Shown here: one piece after another, positions 8,336 through 16,088 of the stretch
Layout of the letters: the number at the start of each line of letters is the position of its first letter
How positions within the stretch are numbered: the first letter of the stretch is position 1
Source of the DNA: Candidatus Pacearchaeota archaeon
Lineage (GTDB): Archaea; Nanobdellota; Nanobdellia; Pacearchaeales; GW2011-AR1
Direction: 5' to 3'
Assembly (NCBI GenBank): GCA_018303995.1
Contig: JAGVXB010000003.1
Span: forward strand, 1-33,321
DNA: 33,321 nt
Program-made: the position numbers and the translations under genes
The notes under the pieces: model-generated
The model's input: only the letters and a program-made list of their open reading frames with translations
Told to the model about the DNA's origin: nothing
The model's database searches: none

Positions 8336-8908
8336 TTAATCAGCTTTTAAAACCAAAATATAATCTATATATAAACTGGAAGGGTTCCACTCTGGATTTA
8401 CCAATTTGACAAATTCTACCATTGTCCCATTGCAATTTATTATGCGTTTGTCCTTTCCTCTGATACTATCTACATTTCCACAAAAGACCCACTCATCTGG
8501 AAGATTGTCATTGTTTTTATCTTCGGCTATAAGTATTTGTAATGCTAAATAATTATTTTCATAATTAATCGGAGTTACTGTAACTTGAATTGTTCCCGTA
8601 TGGCTTAAAAAAGATTGGTCGTGCTGTTTAAAAGCAAATTGCATATCTGATTTTGGAGGCATCTCACATTCATCAATTAGCCCGTTGGCATTCCACCAAT
8701 TATCTACATAACTCTTAGTAGTTTCATTGCTTGGTTCTATAATTTTCTCTACCGAAACCATATTGCAGTTATTATTATCATCGCAAATTTCATACTCATA
8801 ATTATCTCCTTTCAAAATATTGTTCTTAAAATAAAGACTAAAAAGAGCAAGACATACCATTAAGACTGCAAAGAATGATAAAACTAGAGGTATTTTTCTT
8901 TTTATCAT
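8336..8908 (-). CDS. hypothetical membrane-anchored or secreted protein
   Basis: 190 aa with N-terminal hydrophobic segment. Confidence 0.6.
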   Translation of the reverse strand: MIKRKIPLVLSFFAVLMVCLALFSLYFKNNILKGDNYEYEICDDNNNCNMVSVEKIIEPSNETTKSYVDNWWNANGLIDECEMPPKSDMQFAFKQHDQSFLSHTGTIQVTVTPINYENNYLALQILIAEDKNNDNLPDEWVFCGNVDSIRGKDKRIINCNGTMVEFVKLVNPEWNPSSLYIDYILVLKAD

Positions 8909-9024
8909 TTTTAATTAATGTGGTGCTGAGTTTATTAAATCTTTGAAATTGCAAAATTAAAATTGGTTTGCTAATTTCTTATTATTATGGGAAATGTTTA
9001 AAATCTCTCGAAATATATGTTGTT

Positions 9025-9234
9025 ATGGTTCATAAAGAAAGACCATATCAGTCTACCCATAGAAGAGCCTATAATTTTTATCCAAAACATGATCCATCTA
9101 AAAGTGTCGGGCTACGAGTAAATCCTGATGAAGAAGACAGAAGGGCCGCAGAAGAAGTAGAAAATTATCTTTTACACCACACTTTGTCAGATAGAGTAAT
9201 ATATGCAGATAGAGAGAATGCCTTATTTGATTAA
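9025..9234 (+). CDS. hypothetical protein (about 69 aa)
   Basis: Internal ATG at 9025 (MVHKERPYQS...) preferred over 8968; TATA-like sequence upstream. Confidence 0.45.
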   Translation: MVHKERPYQSTHRRAYNFYPKHDPSKSVGLRVNPDEEDRRAAEEVENYLLHHTLSDRVIYADRENALFD

Positions 9235-9240
9235 TATTTA

Positions 9241-9267
9241 ATAAAACTTACTTTTGGTAAGTTTTAT
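9241..9267. repeat. perfect inverted repeat at the ribosomal operon promoter
   Basis: ATAAAACTTAC-TTTTG-GTAAGTTTTAT, 11-nt perfect arms, right arm overlapping the TATA-like TTTTATAAA, about 25 nt before the S19e ATG. Confidence 0.7.
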
Positions 9268-9291
9268 AAAGCGTCTTTTTTAGTAGTCTTT

Positions 9292-9711
9292 ATGAATGGC
9301 ATTAGAACGATTCAAGCTGGAAAATATAATTCTTTGTTAGCTTCAGCTTTGAAAGAGTATAAAGAATTTAAGGCACCTGAATGGGTTTTGTTTGTTAAGA
9401 GTGGACATGGTAAACAACGTCCTATTGATGATGAGAATTTTTGGCATAATAGAACTGCAAGTATTCTTAGACAAATTTATTTACGTGGAAATGCTGGAGT
9501 GGGTGTTGAAAGATTGCGCACTAGATATGGAAATCGTCAGGATAGAGGAAAACAGCCACCACATTTTGCTAAAGCAAGCGGAAAGATATTGAGATTAATT
9601 TTACAGCAAGGAGAGTCTGCTGAGCTTTTAGCTAAGGCAACAGATGGAAAGGCTAAGGGTAGAATATTAACTGAAAAGGGTAAGAAATTACTTGAAGGAA
9701 TAAAGGAATAA
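9292..9711 (+). CDS. rps19e: ribosomal protein S19e (eS19)
   Basis: 'EWVLFVKSGHGKQRPIDDENFWHNRTASILRQIYLRGNAGVGVERLRTRYGNRQDRGKQPPHF'. Confidence 0.95.
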   Translation: MNGIRTIQAGKYNSLLASALKEYKEFKAPEWVLFVKSGHGKQRPIDDENFWHNRTASILRQIYLRGNAGVGVERLRTRYGNRQDRGKQPPHFAKASGKILRLILQQGESAELLAKATDGKAKGRILTEKGKKLLEGIKE

Positions 9712-9712
9712 A

Positions 9713-9913
9713 ATGACTGAAAGTTATCATAAGAAAGTTGTATTAGCAGTTCACGCTAGAAGAACTAAGTGGGCTCCTGCTTGGGCTGTTGTTCGCAGGT
9801 TTGGAAAAGGAAAACGCGTTCATCCTTCTGCTATGACTGCTGTAAGAAGAAGCTGGAGAAGAACTAAATTGAAAATCAAACCTCGTAGAACAGGTAAGAA
9901 ACATCTAGGATAA
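9713..9913 (+). CDS. rpl39e: ribosomal protein L39e (eL39)
   Basis: 'PAWAVVRRFGKGKRVHP...RRSWRRTKLKI' resembles the L39e PVWVIVKT..RRVLTHPKRRHWRRTKLKE core; carries N- and C-terminal extensions. Confidence 0.8.
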   Translation: MTESYHKKVVLAVHARRTKWAPAWAVVRRFGKGKRVHPSAMTAVRRSWRRTKLKIKPRRTGKKHLG

Positions 9914-9916
9914 AAT

Positions 9917-10201
9917 ATGAAACAAATATTTAGAGCATTATCTTCTACTCCAGGAACTCGTTACCATAGCCATACTATTCGCACAAAGATTGAACAAGAG
10001 TTAGAAAATAATAAAAATTATGAAAGAATCCCGGATTCTATGTCTTATAATGTTTTTCACTATTTGCCTGCTGGAGTAACTGTGGCGCTTGATGGAGAAA
10101 TCGTTTCTTTATTTGGTGAAAGAATTAGAATAGGGAGAGCAGTTAAAGTTTTGAGAAGAATATCTAAAAAGATAGATCTTAGATTGGAGGAGATTAACTA
10201 A
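9917..10201 (+). CDS. unknown 94-aa protein within the S19e-L39e-L31e operon
   Basis: Intact ORF 3 nt after L39e and 4 nt before L31e; no family recognised. Confidence 0.75.
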   Translation: MKQIFRALSSTPGTRYHSHTIRTKIEQELENNKNYERIPDSMSYNVFHYLPAGVTVALDGEIVSLFGERIRIGRAVKVLRRISKKIDLRLEEIN

Positions 10202-10205
10202 TAAA

Positions 10206-10757
10206 ATGGTTGAAACAAAAACAACAAACACTCTTGAAAGAGAATATACAATCCCTCTTAGAAAAGAATGGACTAAAGTTCCTTCTTACAAAAGAACTTC
10301 TAAGGCCGTAAAAGCAATAAAAGAATTTATTGCAAAGCATATGAAAGTTCCCAATAGAGATTTAGATAATGTTAAAATTGATTCCTATTTAAATAATGAA
10401 GTTTGGCATAGAGGTGGCGGAACTCCTCCTGCAAATGTTACTGTAAAAGCAACTAAGAAAGGAGACATTGTTCATGTTACTTTTGTTAATGATCCTGAAA
10501 GAGTTAAGTTTGCTCGTGAGCGTCATGCTAGAAGACATGTTAAATCAGATAAGAAAGCAACTGCTCCTGAAGCGAAAAAGGAAGAAGCTAAAACTGAAGA
10601 TGAGAAAAAAACTGAAGATGAGAAAGAGAAATCTAATGCAATTACAAATGAGAAGTTAGCGGAACAACAAGCTAATGTTCAGAAACATGTTCCTATAGAT
10701 AAAATGGCAAATAAGAAGGCGCCTATTGAAAGAAGAAGGACTATTGCTTCTAGTTAG
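10206..10757 (+). CDS. rpl31e: ribosomal protein L31e (eL31) with long charged C-terminal extension
   Basis: 'EREYTIPLRKEWTKVPSYKRTSKAVKAIKEFIAKHMK...VKIDSYLNNEVWHRGGGTPP' is the L31e core; about 80 extra Lys/Glu-rich residues follow. Confidence 0.92.
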   Translation: MVETKTTNTLEREYTIPLRKEWTKVPSYKRTSKAVKAIKEFIAKHMKVPNRDLDNVKIDSYLNNEVWHRGGGTPPANVTVKATKKGDIVHVTFVNDPERVKFARERHARRHVKSDKKATAPEAKKEEAKTEDEKKTEDEKEKSNAITNEKLAEQQANVQKHVPIDKMANKKAPIERRRTIASS

Positions 10758-10787
10758 TTAAATTTTTATCATAATAAAATTAAATAA

Positions 10788-10988
10788 TTACAAATCTCTG
10801 GCTTGAAGAGTTCTTCTACCATTTGCCTTTGCCCTTTCTGACGCGTCTTGGAGCATTTTGAGAACTTTTTTGTTTAAGGCGTCTGGGACTTCTCCTGCTA
10901 CGCTAAGCTCGGGTACTGCGGATTTTATTTTGCTTTTTATTATGAGATCTATTTGATTTTCTATTTCTTTATTTATTTCGTTGCTCAT
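10788..10988 (-). CDS. small histone-fold-like protein
   Basis: 66 aa; 'LNKKVLKMLQDASERAKANGRRTLQARDL' resembles the alpha2-loop-alpha3 part of archaeal/DUF1931-type histone folds. Confidence 0.6.
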   Translation of the reverse strand: MSNEINKEIENQIDLIIKSKIKSAVPELSVAGEVPDALNKKVLKMLQDASERAKANGRRTLQARDL

Positions 10989-10989
10989 T

Positions 10990-12474
10990 TTATTTTTTAT
11001 CCTCGGATTTTGATGGTTTCATTAGAGGGAAAATAACTGTTTCTCTGATTGGTTTACCTTCTAAGAAAGCAAAGAGTCTTTCTGAAACTCCGAAACCACA
11101 GGTTGGAGGCATTCCATACTTGAGTGCTTCAACAAAATCATAATCATGTTCTTGGGCTTCTTTATCTCCTGCATCTTTCATTTTTTGTTGTTCTATGAAT
11201 CGCTCTTCCTGGTCTATTGAGTCATTGAGCTCTGAATAACCGTTGCCCACTTCACTTCCCCCCAATAATACTTGAAAACGTTCTACTTTTCTTTCGTCTT
11301 TTGGATCTCTTTTTGCTAATGGAGAGACTTCTACTGGGTGCCCTATTAAAAATGCGGGTCCGCTGATTTTCTTTCGGCAATATTTCCATAATGAATCAAT
11401 TAAATTTTGTTTTGATTGATTTGGCTCTATCACTCCGTTTAATTCTTTTATTTTTTTCTCCATCTCATTATTTGATGCTTTGAATATGTCTATACCGGTC
11501 TCTTTTTTGATTGTTTCTGAATAATCTATTTTTTTCCATGCTTTGGAAAGGTCAAAGGTATGTTCGCCTATTGTGAATTTTGTCTTGCCATAAACTTCTT
11601 TGGCTATTTTTTTGTACATTTCCTCTACGAGCTGCATGCCGTTTTCATAATTAGCATATGCCCAGTAAAATTCCATTTGGGAATAGTCTTGCAAATGTTC
11701 TGCATCCATACCTTCGTTTCTAAATTGACGGCCTATTTCAAAAGTTTTCTCAAATCCTGCAACCATTAACTTTTTTTGCCATAACTCTCCCATTGAAATT
11801 CTTAGAAATACATCTACATTTAGAGCATTGTGATGTGTTTTGAACGGTGTGGCTGCAGCTCCTCCTGCCGAGGTCTCTAGAACAGGAGTTTCTACTTCAA
11901 TGAACCCTTTTTCTATAAGAAAATTTCGCATAGTATTCCAAAATTTAAATTTACGAATGAATATCTCTTTTGTTTCTCTAGACATTAAAATATCTAAGTA
12001 TCTTTTTCTTAGACGTTCTTCGTCGTCTTTTAGGCCGTGCCATTTTTCTGGTAGAGGTAATATAGATTTTGTAAGAAGAGTTATGCCTTTTGCTAAAACT
12101 GAAAGTTCTCCTCGTTCAGTTCTTATTACTGTTCCTTCTACGCCTATGAAGTCTCCAACATCTATAAATTTAGTGAACAACGTCCTAGTTTTTTCTGGAG
12201 TTTCATCTTTTTGAATATTTATTTGAATTTTTGCAGAATCGTCTTGAACTACTGCAAAGGCTATTTTACCAAAGTCTCTTATGCTCATTACTCGGCCAGC
12301 TACTTTCACCTTTTGCTGAGTTTTTGAACCTGCTTTTAGTGAAGAGTTTTTTTCAATAATTTCATTTGTTAGATGTGTTCTTTCAAATTTATTAGGGTAT
12401 GGATTTATACCGCTGGCTCGAATATCTTTTATTTTTTTTATTCTCTCTTCGATGATAATATCTTCTCGACCCAT
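10990..12474 (-). CDS. lysS: lysyl-tRNA synthetase, class II
   Basis: 494 aa with 'RFRNEGMDAEHLQDYSQMEFYWAY', 'GGSEVGNGYSELNDSIDQEERF', 'YGMPPTCGFGVSERLFAFLEG'. Confidence 0.95.
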   Translation of the reverse strand: MGREDIIIEERIKKIKDIRASGINPYPNKFERTHLTNEIIEKNSSLKAGSKTQQKVKVAGRVMSIRDFGKIAFAVVQDDSAKIQINIQKDETPEKTRTLFTKFIDVGDFIGVEGTVIRTERGELSVLAKGITLLTKSILPLPEKWHGLKDDEERLRKRYLDILMSRETKEIFIRKFKFWNTMRNFLIEKGFIEVETPVLETSAGGAAATPFKTHHNALNVDVFLRISMGELWQKKLMVAGFEKTFEIGRQFRNEGMDAEHLQDYSQMEFYWAYANYENGMQLVEEMYKKIAKEVYGKTKFTIGEHTFDLSKAWKKIDYSETIKKETGIDIFKASNNEMEKKIKELNGVIEPNQSKQNLIDSLWKYCRKKISGPAFLIGHPVEVSPLAKRDPKDERKVERFQVLLGGSEVGNGYSELNDSIDQEERFIEQQKMKDAGDKEAQEHDYDFVEALKYGMPPTCGFGVSERLFAFLEGKPIRETVIFPLMKPSKSEDKK

Positions 12475-12559
12475 GCTGAACTAGGGAAAATGTGATTTAT
12501 AGATATTTGCAATTTCAAATATTCGCAAAATTTAAATAGTAGTTGGATGAAATTAAAGC

Positions 12560-12646
12560 ATGGTCGATAATTTAGATGACGAGAGAGATGCTCGTGTCGA
12601 GGACGAAGACGATGAAGAGGCAGAAGAGGAAGAGGAAGAGTTTTAA
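12560..12646 (+). CDS. 28-aa highly acidic microprotein (not in the ORF track)
   Basis: ATG..TAA encodes MVDNLDDERDARVEDEDDEEAEEEEEEF. TATA-like TTTAAATA ends about 21 nt before the ATG (leaderless arrangement). Confidence 0.5.
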   Translation: MVDNLDDERDARVEDEDDEEAEEEEEEF

Positions 12647-12655
12647 CCTAATTTA

Positions 12656-12931
12656 TTAAAAGTCCATTACTCTAAAATCTTTGAAACCTTGAAATCTTTC
12701 TTCTCTTTCTTCGATATTTCGAATCATTGAATGTTGTGGTCCAGTTTTGCAGGCTAGAATCATTTCATTTACTTCATTCATGTTTCCTTCGATAAAGACT
12801 TCTACTTTGCCGTCTCCTTGATTCCTTACGAAACCCCTTACTCCGAATTTATCTGCGTTTTCCTTAATAAAACGGTTAAAGAATACTGGTTGAATTGCTC
12901 CTTGAATTATTACTCTAATGCTCTTTTTCAT
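12656..12931 (-). CDS. acyP: acylphosphatase-like protein
   Basis: 'VIIQGAIQPVFFNRFIKENADKFGVRGFVRNQGDGKVEVFIEG' matches the acylphosphatase fold signature. Confidence 0.85.
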   Translation of the reverse strand: MKKSIRVIIQGAIQPVFFNRFIKENADKFGVRGFVRNQGDGKVEVFIEGNMNEVNEMILACKTGPQHSMIRNIEEREERFQGFKDFRVMDF

Positions 12932-13026
12932 GTAAGTTAATTTATTAATAGCTTAATAAGAATTGTGGTGCAGAGAATTCTGAATTTAGTATTATAAAAT
13001 AAACGGAATATCTATACTTTAATTAA

Positions 13027-13680
13027 TTATGTTCTCGTTAAGGGCACTAGGATTGCATCTAGTTCATCTAATTGGCTTTCGTTAAAATGTCTAACTCTTG
13101 GCTTTATTTGACCTCTATGATTTCCGCTTAGACTATAACTTGCCCATAAAGTAATATTGCCAGAAAATTCATTACATATTTGTTTTTGAGTAATATCCCA
13201 GGAAACCACTTGTAAACAGTTTTCCCTATTTCTTAAAATAAGGTCTAACTCACTTTCTGGAATATCTTCTTTAAACTCGGCAGGATCTCTGGTAATTTCT
13301 GTTGCTATTTGGGGAATTCTCTGGGCTCCATAAATAGCAAACTGTTTGAAATCCTCAAAATCTGCTAGATTCATTGGTCTGCTAATTTGATGTATTGCAT
13401 CATAATCTCCAATAGCCCCTTTATTCATAGGGCTAAGCGAAACTCGCTTCAATTCTTCCCGTCTGCCTGTTTTCAATTGATATTGTCTTTCTTGACCAGG
13501 CGCAAGATAAAATACTGGTCTTAAAATACCATTACCTCTAATTATTGAAGTATTATCTTTTGATGATGGTTCTATGCTCTTTATATCCTCTGTTGCTTCA
13601 ATTATACTTTTCCACTTCTTCCCTACCCAGTCCACCAAGTAAGGATGCTTAGGATAATATTCTGTGTATGTCCAAACCAT
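13027..13680 (-). CDS. hypothetical protein
   Basis: 217 aa intact ORF, no recognised family. Confidence 0.6.
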   Translation of the reverse strand: MVWTYTEYYPKHPYLVDWVGKKWKSIIEATEDIKSIEPSSKDNTSIIRGNGILRPVFYLAPGQERQYQLKTGRREELKRVSLSPMNKGAIGDYDAIHQISRPMNLADFEDFKQFAIYGAQRIPQIATEITRDPAEFKEDIPESELDLILRNRENCLQVVSWDITQKQICNEFSGNITLWASYSLSGNHRGQIKPRVRHFNESQLDELDAILVPLTRT

Positions 13681-13710
13681 AAAAAAAGGGTAAAAAGACT
13701 GTTTATAATA

Positions 13711-14498
13711 CTATTTGTTTGTGTTTTCAGGCATCTTGCCAATTAAATTGTCTATGCCTTCTTCTTTTTTCACTTGGGAGAAACTTTCATCTACGAGTCT
13801 GATGTGAGGAACGTTATTCCAATCCAATCCTAGGACTTTTGATGCTTGTTTGTCCATGTCTAAAGGTTTTCCTGTGATTATGTATCCTTTATCTCCTGCG
13901 TCTATTACTGCTAAATCAGGCATTTTGCATTTTAATATGTCGTGAATTTGGTATTTTAGAGGGTGTTCTTTAAGTTTGTTTTTTGTTCTTGAGAAGAATC
14001 CGCGGTATTTGTATCCAGGAAATGCTCCAATCATTGTGTCCAGAGATGCAGACATTCCTAGTTCTTCGTTAGCTCTTACTGGTGTTGCAGTTATCACGAA
14101 GCTGTTTAGTAATAATTCTGGATAATGGATAGATTGAAATCTTAAAAACTCCGGATTTTGAACTTCTACTGATGAGGACTCGTTTAAGTCTATTAATCCT
14201 AAACTGTATTTTTCTGCTAACTTTGTGAAACCAAATTCGTCGAATAAGTCGCGTGTTTCTGCTCCATTAACGCCTTCGGCTATGATTATATCTGAGCCTG
14301 GATTTTTGTTAGTAACGCAGAATTGAATTATTGGTTCTAGAAATTCTATTTTAGTTGAGTTTTCAGGCTGTCCTGGAATTAGATGGACTTTTAAGACGAT
14401 GTTCTTGTGTTTTTTTAGCTCTTCGCCTAGTTTTATTAGTGAAAATACTTTAGGAATTGTTTCATCATAAGACTTTCTTATCTGGAGTTTTTAATCAT
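13711..14498 (-). pseudogene. DUF362-like protein with apparent 1-nt frameshift near the start codon
   Basis: The track ORF 13711-14097 (GTG start) continues upstream in frame without stop: KLQIRKSYDETIPKVFSLIKLGEELKKHKNIVLKVHLIPGQPENSTKIEFLEPIIQFCVTNKNPGSDIIIAEGVNGAETRDLFDEFGF.... Adding one A to the A5 run at 14488-14492 joins it to the ATG at 14498 (MIKKLQIRKSYDE...). Confidence 0.65.
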
Positions 14499-14569
14499 TG
14501 TTGTGGTTTGATGTAGTTGTTAACTAGAACAATGGTTAAGGCTTTATGATTTTTATAAGAATTTGAGGA

Positions 14570-14905
14570 TTAATTTTTACGATAAAACTGTATTGCGCAG
14601 TGACGAAGAAGGTCGTGTGCCTGATGAGAGTCTCGATTAACATCTAAATGACTTACGTCTCCTCTTGAATATGCCGTGGCCATTTCAGGCACCAACCAGT
14701 CTCCACCCCTATCGAATGCAAATTGCACTTCTTCGTAATTCTCTGGTATATGTCGAATTTCAGGTAGATAAAAAAATAATGTAAATGGATTCCCCATTGG
14801 TTGTAAAGACTTAGGTAAATTCTCTTTATCTAAATCAATTCTCTCAAGTCCTCCAAGTGATTTTTTAATCAATTCAGGGCTTTTCTGTGAACTGTCTCTA
14901 TTCAT
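14570..14905 (-). CDS. hypothetical protein
   Basis: 111 aa ORF. Confidence 0.5.
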   Translation of the reverse strand: MNRDSSQKSPELIKKSLGGLERIDLDKENLPKSLQPMGNPFTLFFYLPEIRHIPENYEEVQFAFDRGGDWLVPEMATAYSRGDVSHLDVNRDSHQAHDLLRHCAIQFYRKN

Positions 14906-14995
14906 ATGCTTTAACCCAAGTAACTGTTTTTAATTATTATTGTAGTAAAATGCTGTTGTTTACTTTATGAATAGAGGATTATCTAATTATTAATT

Positions 14996-15109
14996 CTAAT
15001 CTTCTTTGGATTCATCTTTAAGCTCCTGAGCAGTCTTTTTTGTTTTCCATTTTCCGAATAAGTCTTTTAGATTTGTTTCTTTTTCTGGATTAATCTCTGC
15101 TTTATCCAT
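14996..15109 (-). CDS. 37-aa charged microprotein (not in the ORF track)
   Basis: Encodes MDKAEINPEKETNLKDLFGKWKTKKTAQELKDESKED; TATA-like TAAATATTG about 25 nt upstream on the minus strand. Confidence 0.4.
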   Translation of the reverse strand: MDKAEINPEKETNLKDLFGKWKTKKTAQELKDESKED

Positions 15110-15140
15110 TAGAATAATTAGAGCTATCAATATTTAGACT

Positions 15141-15416
15141 TTATTCTAGCCCGCGAAGTAAAGCTGGTAGTTCACTAGATCTTCCTCTTTTTATTAATGA
15201 TGCTTTAACTTTTTCATAGAATTCCTGTCTGTAAGGCAGTTTATTCTTTGCACGTTTTGATACACATAAATAAGTAATTAATGCTTGGTCAGTCATGTGC
15301 TCTAAATCCATATTTCTTAACAGGCTATTTACTTCGTCAAATCTTCCTTGATGATACATACCATCTATTTTTACCATAATCTGATAAGCCTCTTGAATTC
15401 TCTCTTCACTTGCCAT
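15141..15416 (-). CDS. hypothetical small helical protein
   Basis: 91 aa; 'MYHQGRFDEVNSLLRNMDLEHMTDQALITYLCVSKRAKNKL'. Confidence 0.55.
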   Translation of the reverse strand: MASEERIQEAYQIMVKIDGMYHQGRFDEVNSLLRNMDLEHMTDQALITYLCVSKRAKNKLPYRQEFYEKVKASLIKRGRSSELPALLRGLE

Positions 15417-15449
15417 AGAACTTGAGAGTTTGTTTAGTTTTAAATTTAA

Positions 15450-16052
15450 TTATATTCCGCGTCTGTCCAATTCGTTTTGAACTATCATTAAAGTATGCGA
15501 GGCAAAATAAGTTTTGGGCCCTATTGTTACAGGTTTGCATATTTTTAGAAGACGTTTGTACTCTTTTGGAGGAAGGCCTTTATGGTCTCCTAAAATGAAA
15601 ACTGGATTGTCTTCTAATTCTATTTTTCTTATGTCTTCTCCGTCTGGGTCTAGAACATAAAGTTTTTTTCCTTGGCCAGAAAGTTCTTCGACTAATTCTA
15701 CGAAGTTCTTTTTTTCTACCCAATATCCAGGGAAAACTTCATTTTTTATTCCTGCCTTGTATTTGAAAAGCATTTTTCTTAGTATTCCTGAAACGTCTTT
15801 TTTTCCAAGATATATTTTATCTATCCCTACTTTTCCATCTGTTTTTGGAAAAAGTTCTAAATGCTTTACAGGGTCTGGAGGACCTGCAAAAATTAAATGT
15901 AGTCTAGTATCTGTTCTTATTTTATGACTTAAGAAAAATGATGCTATCACGCTGTGAACGGCAATATCGATACGTCCTGATTCTTGTAAGTCTTCTTTTA
16001 TGTAATATCCTGCTGTGGGGGCTGTTCTACTGTAGTAGATGAATTCTCTCAT
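15450..16052 (-). CDS. trmY: tRNA (pseudouridine54-N1)-methyltransferase TrmY
   Basis: 'MREFIYYSRTAPTAG', 'IAVHSVIASFFLSHKIRTDTRLHLIFAGPPDP', 'FILGDHKGLPPKE', 'VTIGPKTYFASHTLMIVQNELDR' are SPOUT/TrmY hallmarks. Confidence 0.93.
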   Translation of the reverse strand: MREFIYYSRTAPTAGYYIKEDLQESGRIDIAVHSVIASFFLSHKIRTDTRLHLIFAGPPDPVKHLELFPKTDGKVGIDKIYLGKKDVSGILRKMLFKYKAGIKNEVFPGYWVEKKNFVELVEELSGQGKKLYVLDPDGEDIRKIELEDNPVFILGDHKGLPPKEYKRLLKICKPVTIGPKTYFASHTLMIVQNELDRRGI

Positions 16053-16088
16053 GAGCTAATTATTGGATTGTGGGGTTTTATAGTTTGC

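Noticed and set aside
10468-10659. Plus-strand ORF 63 aa inside L31e
   Set aside because: Out-of-frame shadow of the Lys/Glu-rich L31e tail (Met/Leu/Lys low complexity).
11560-12214. Plus-strand ORFs within lysS (11560-11769, 11840-12214)
   Set aside because: Antisense to a clearly conserved LysRS reading frame.
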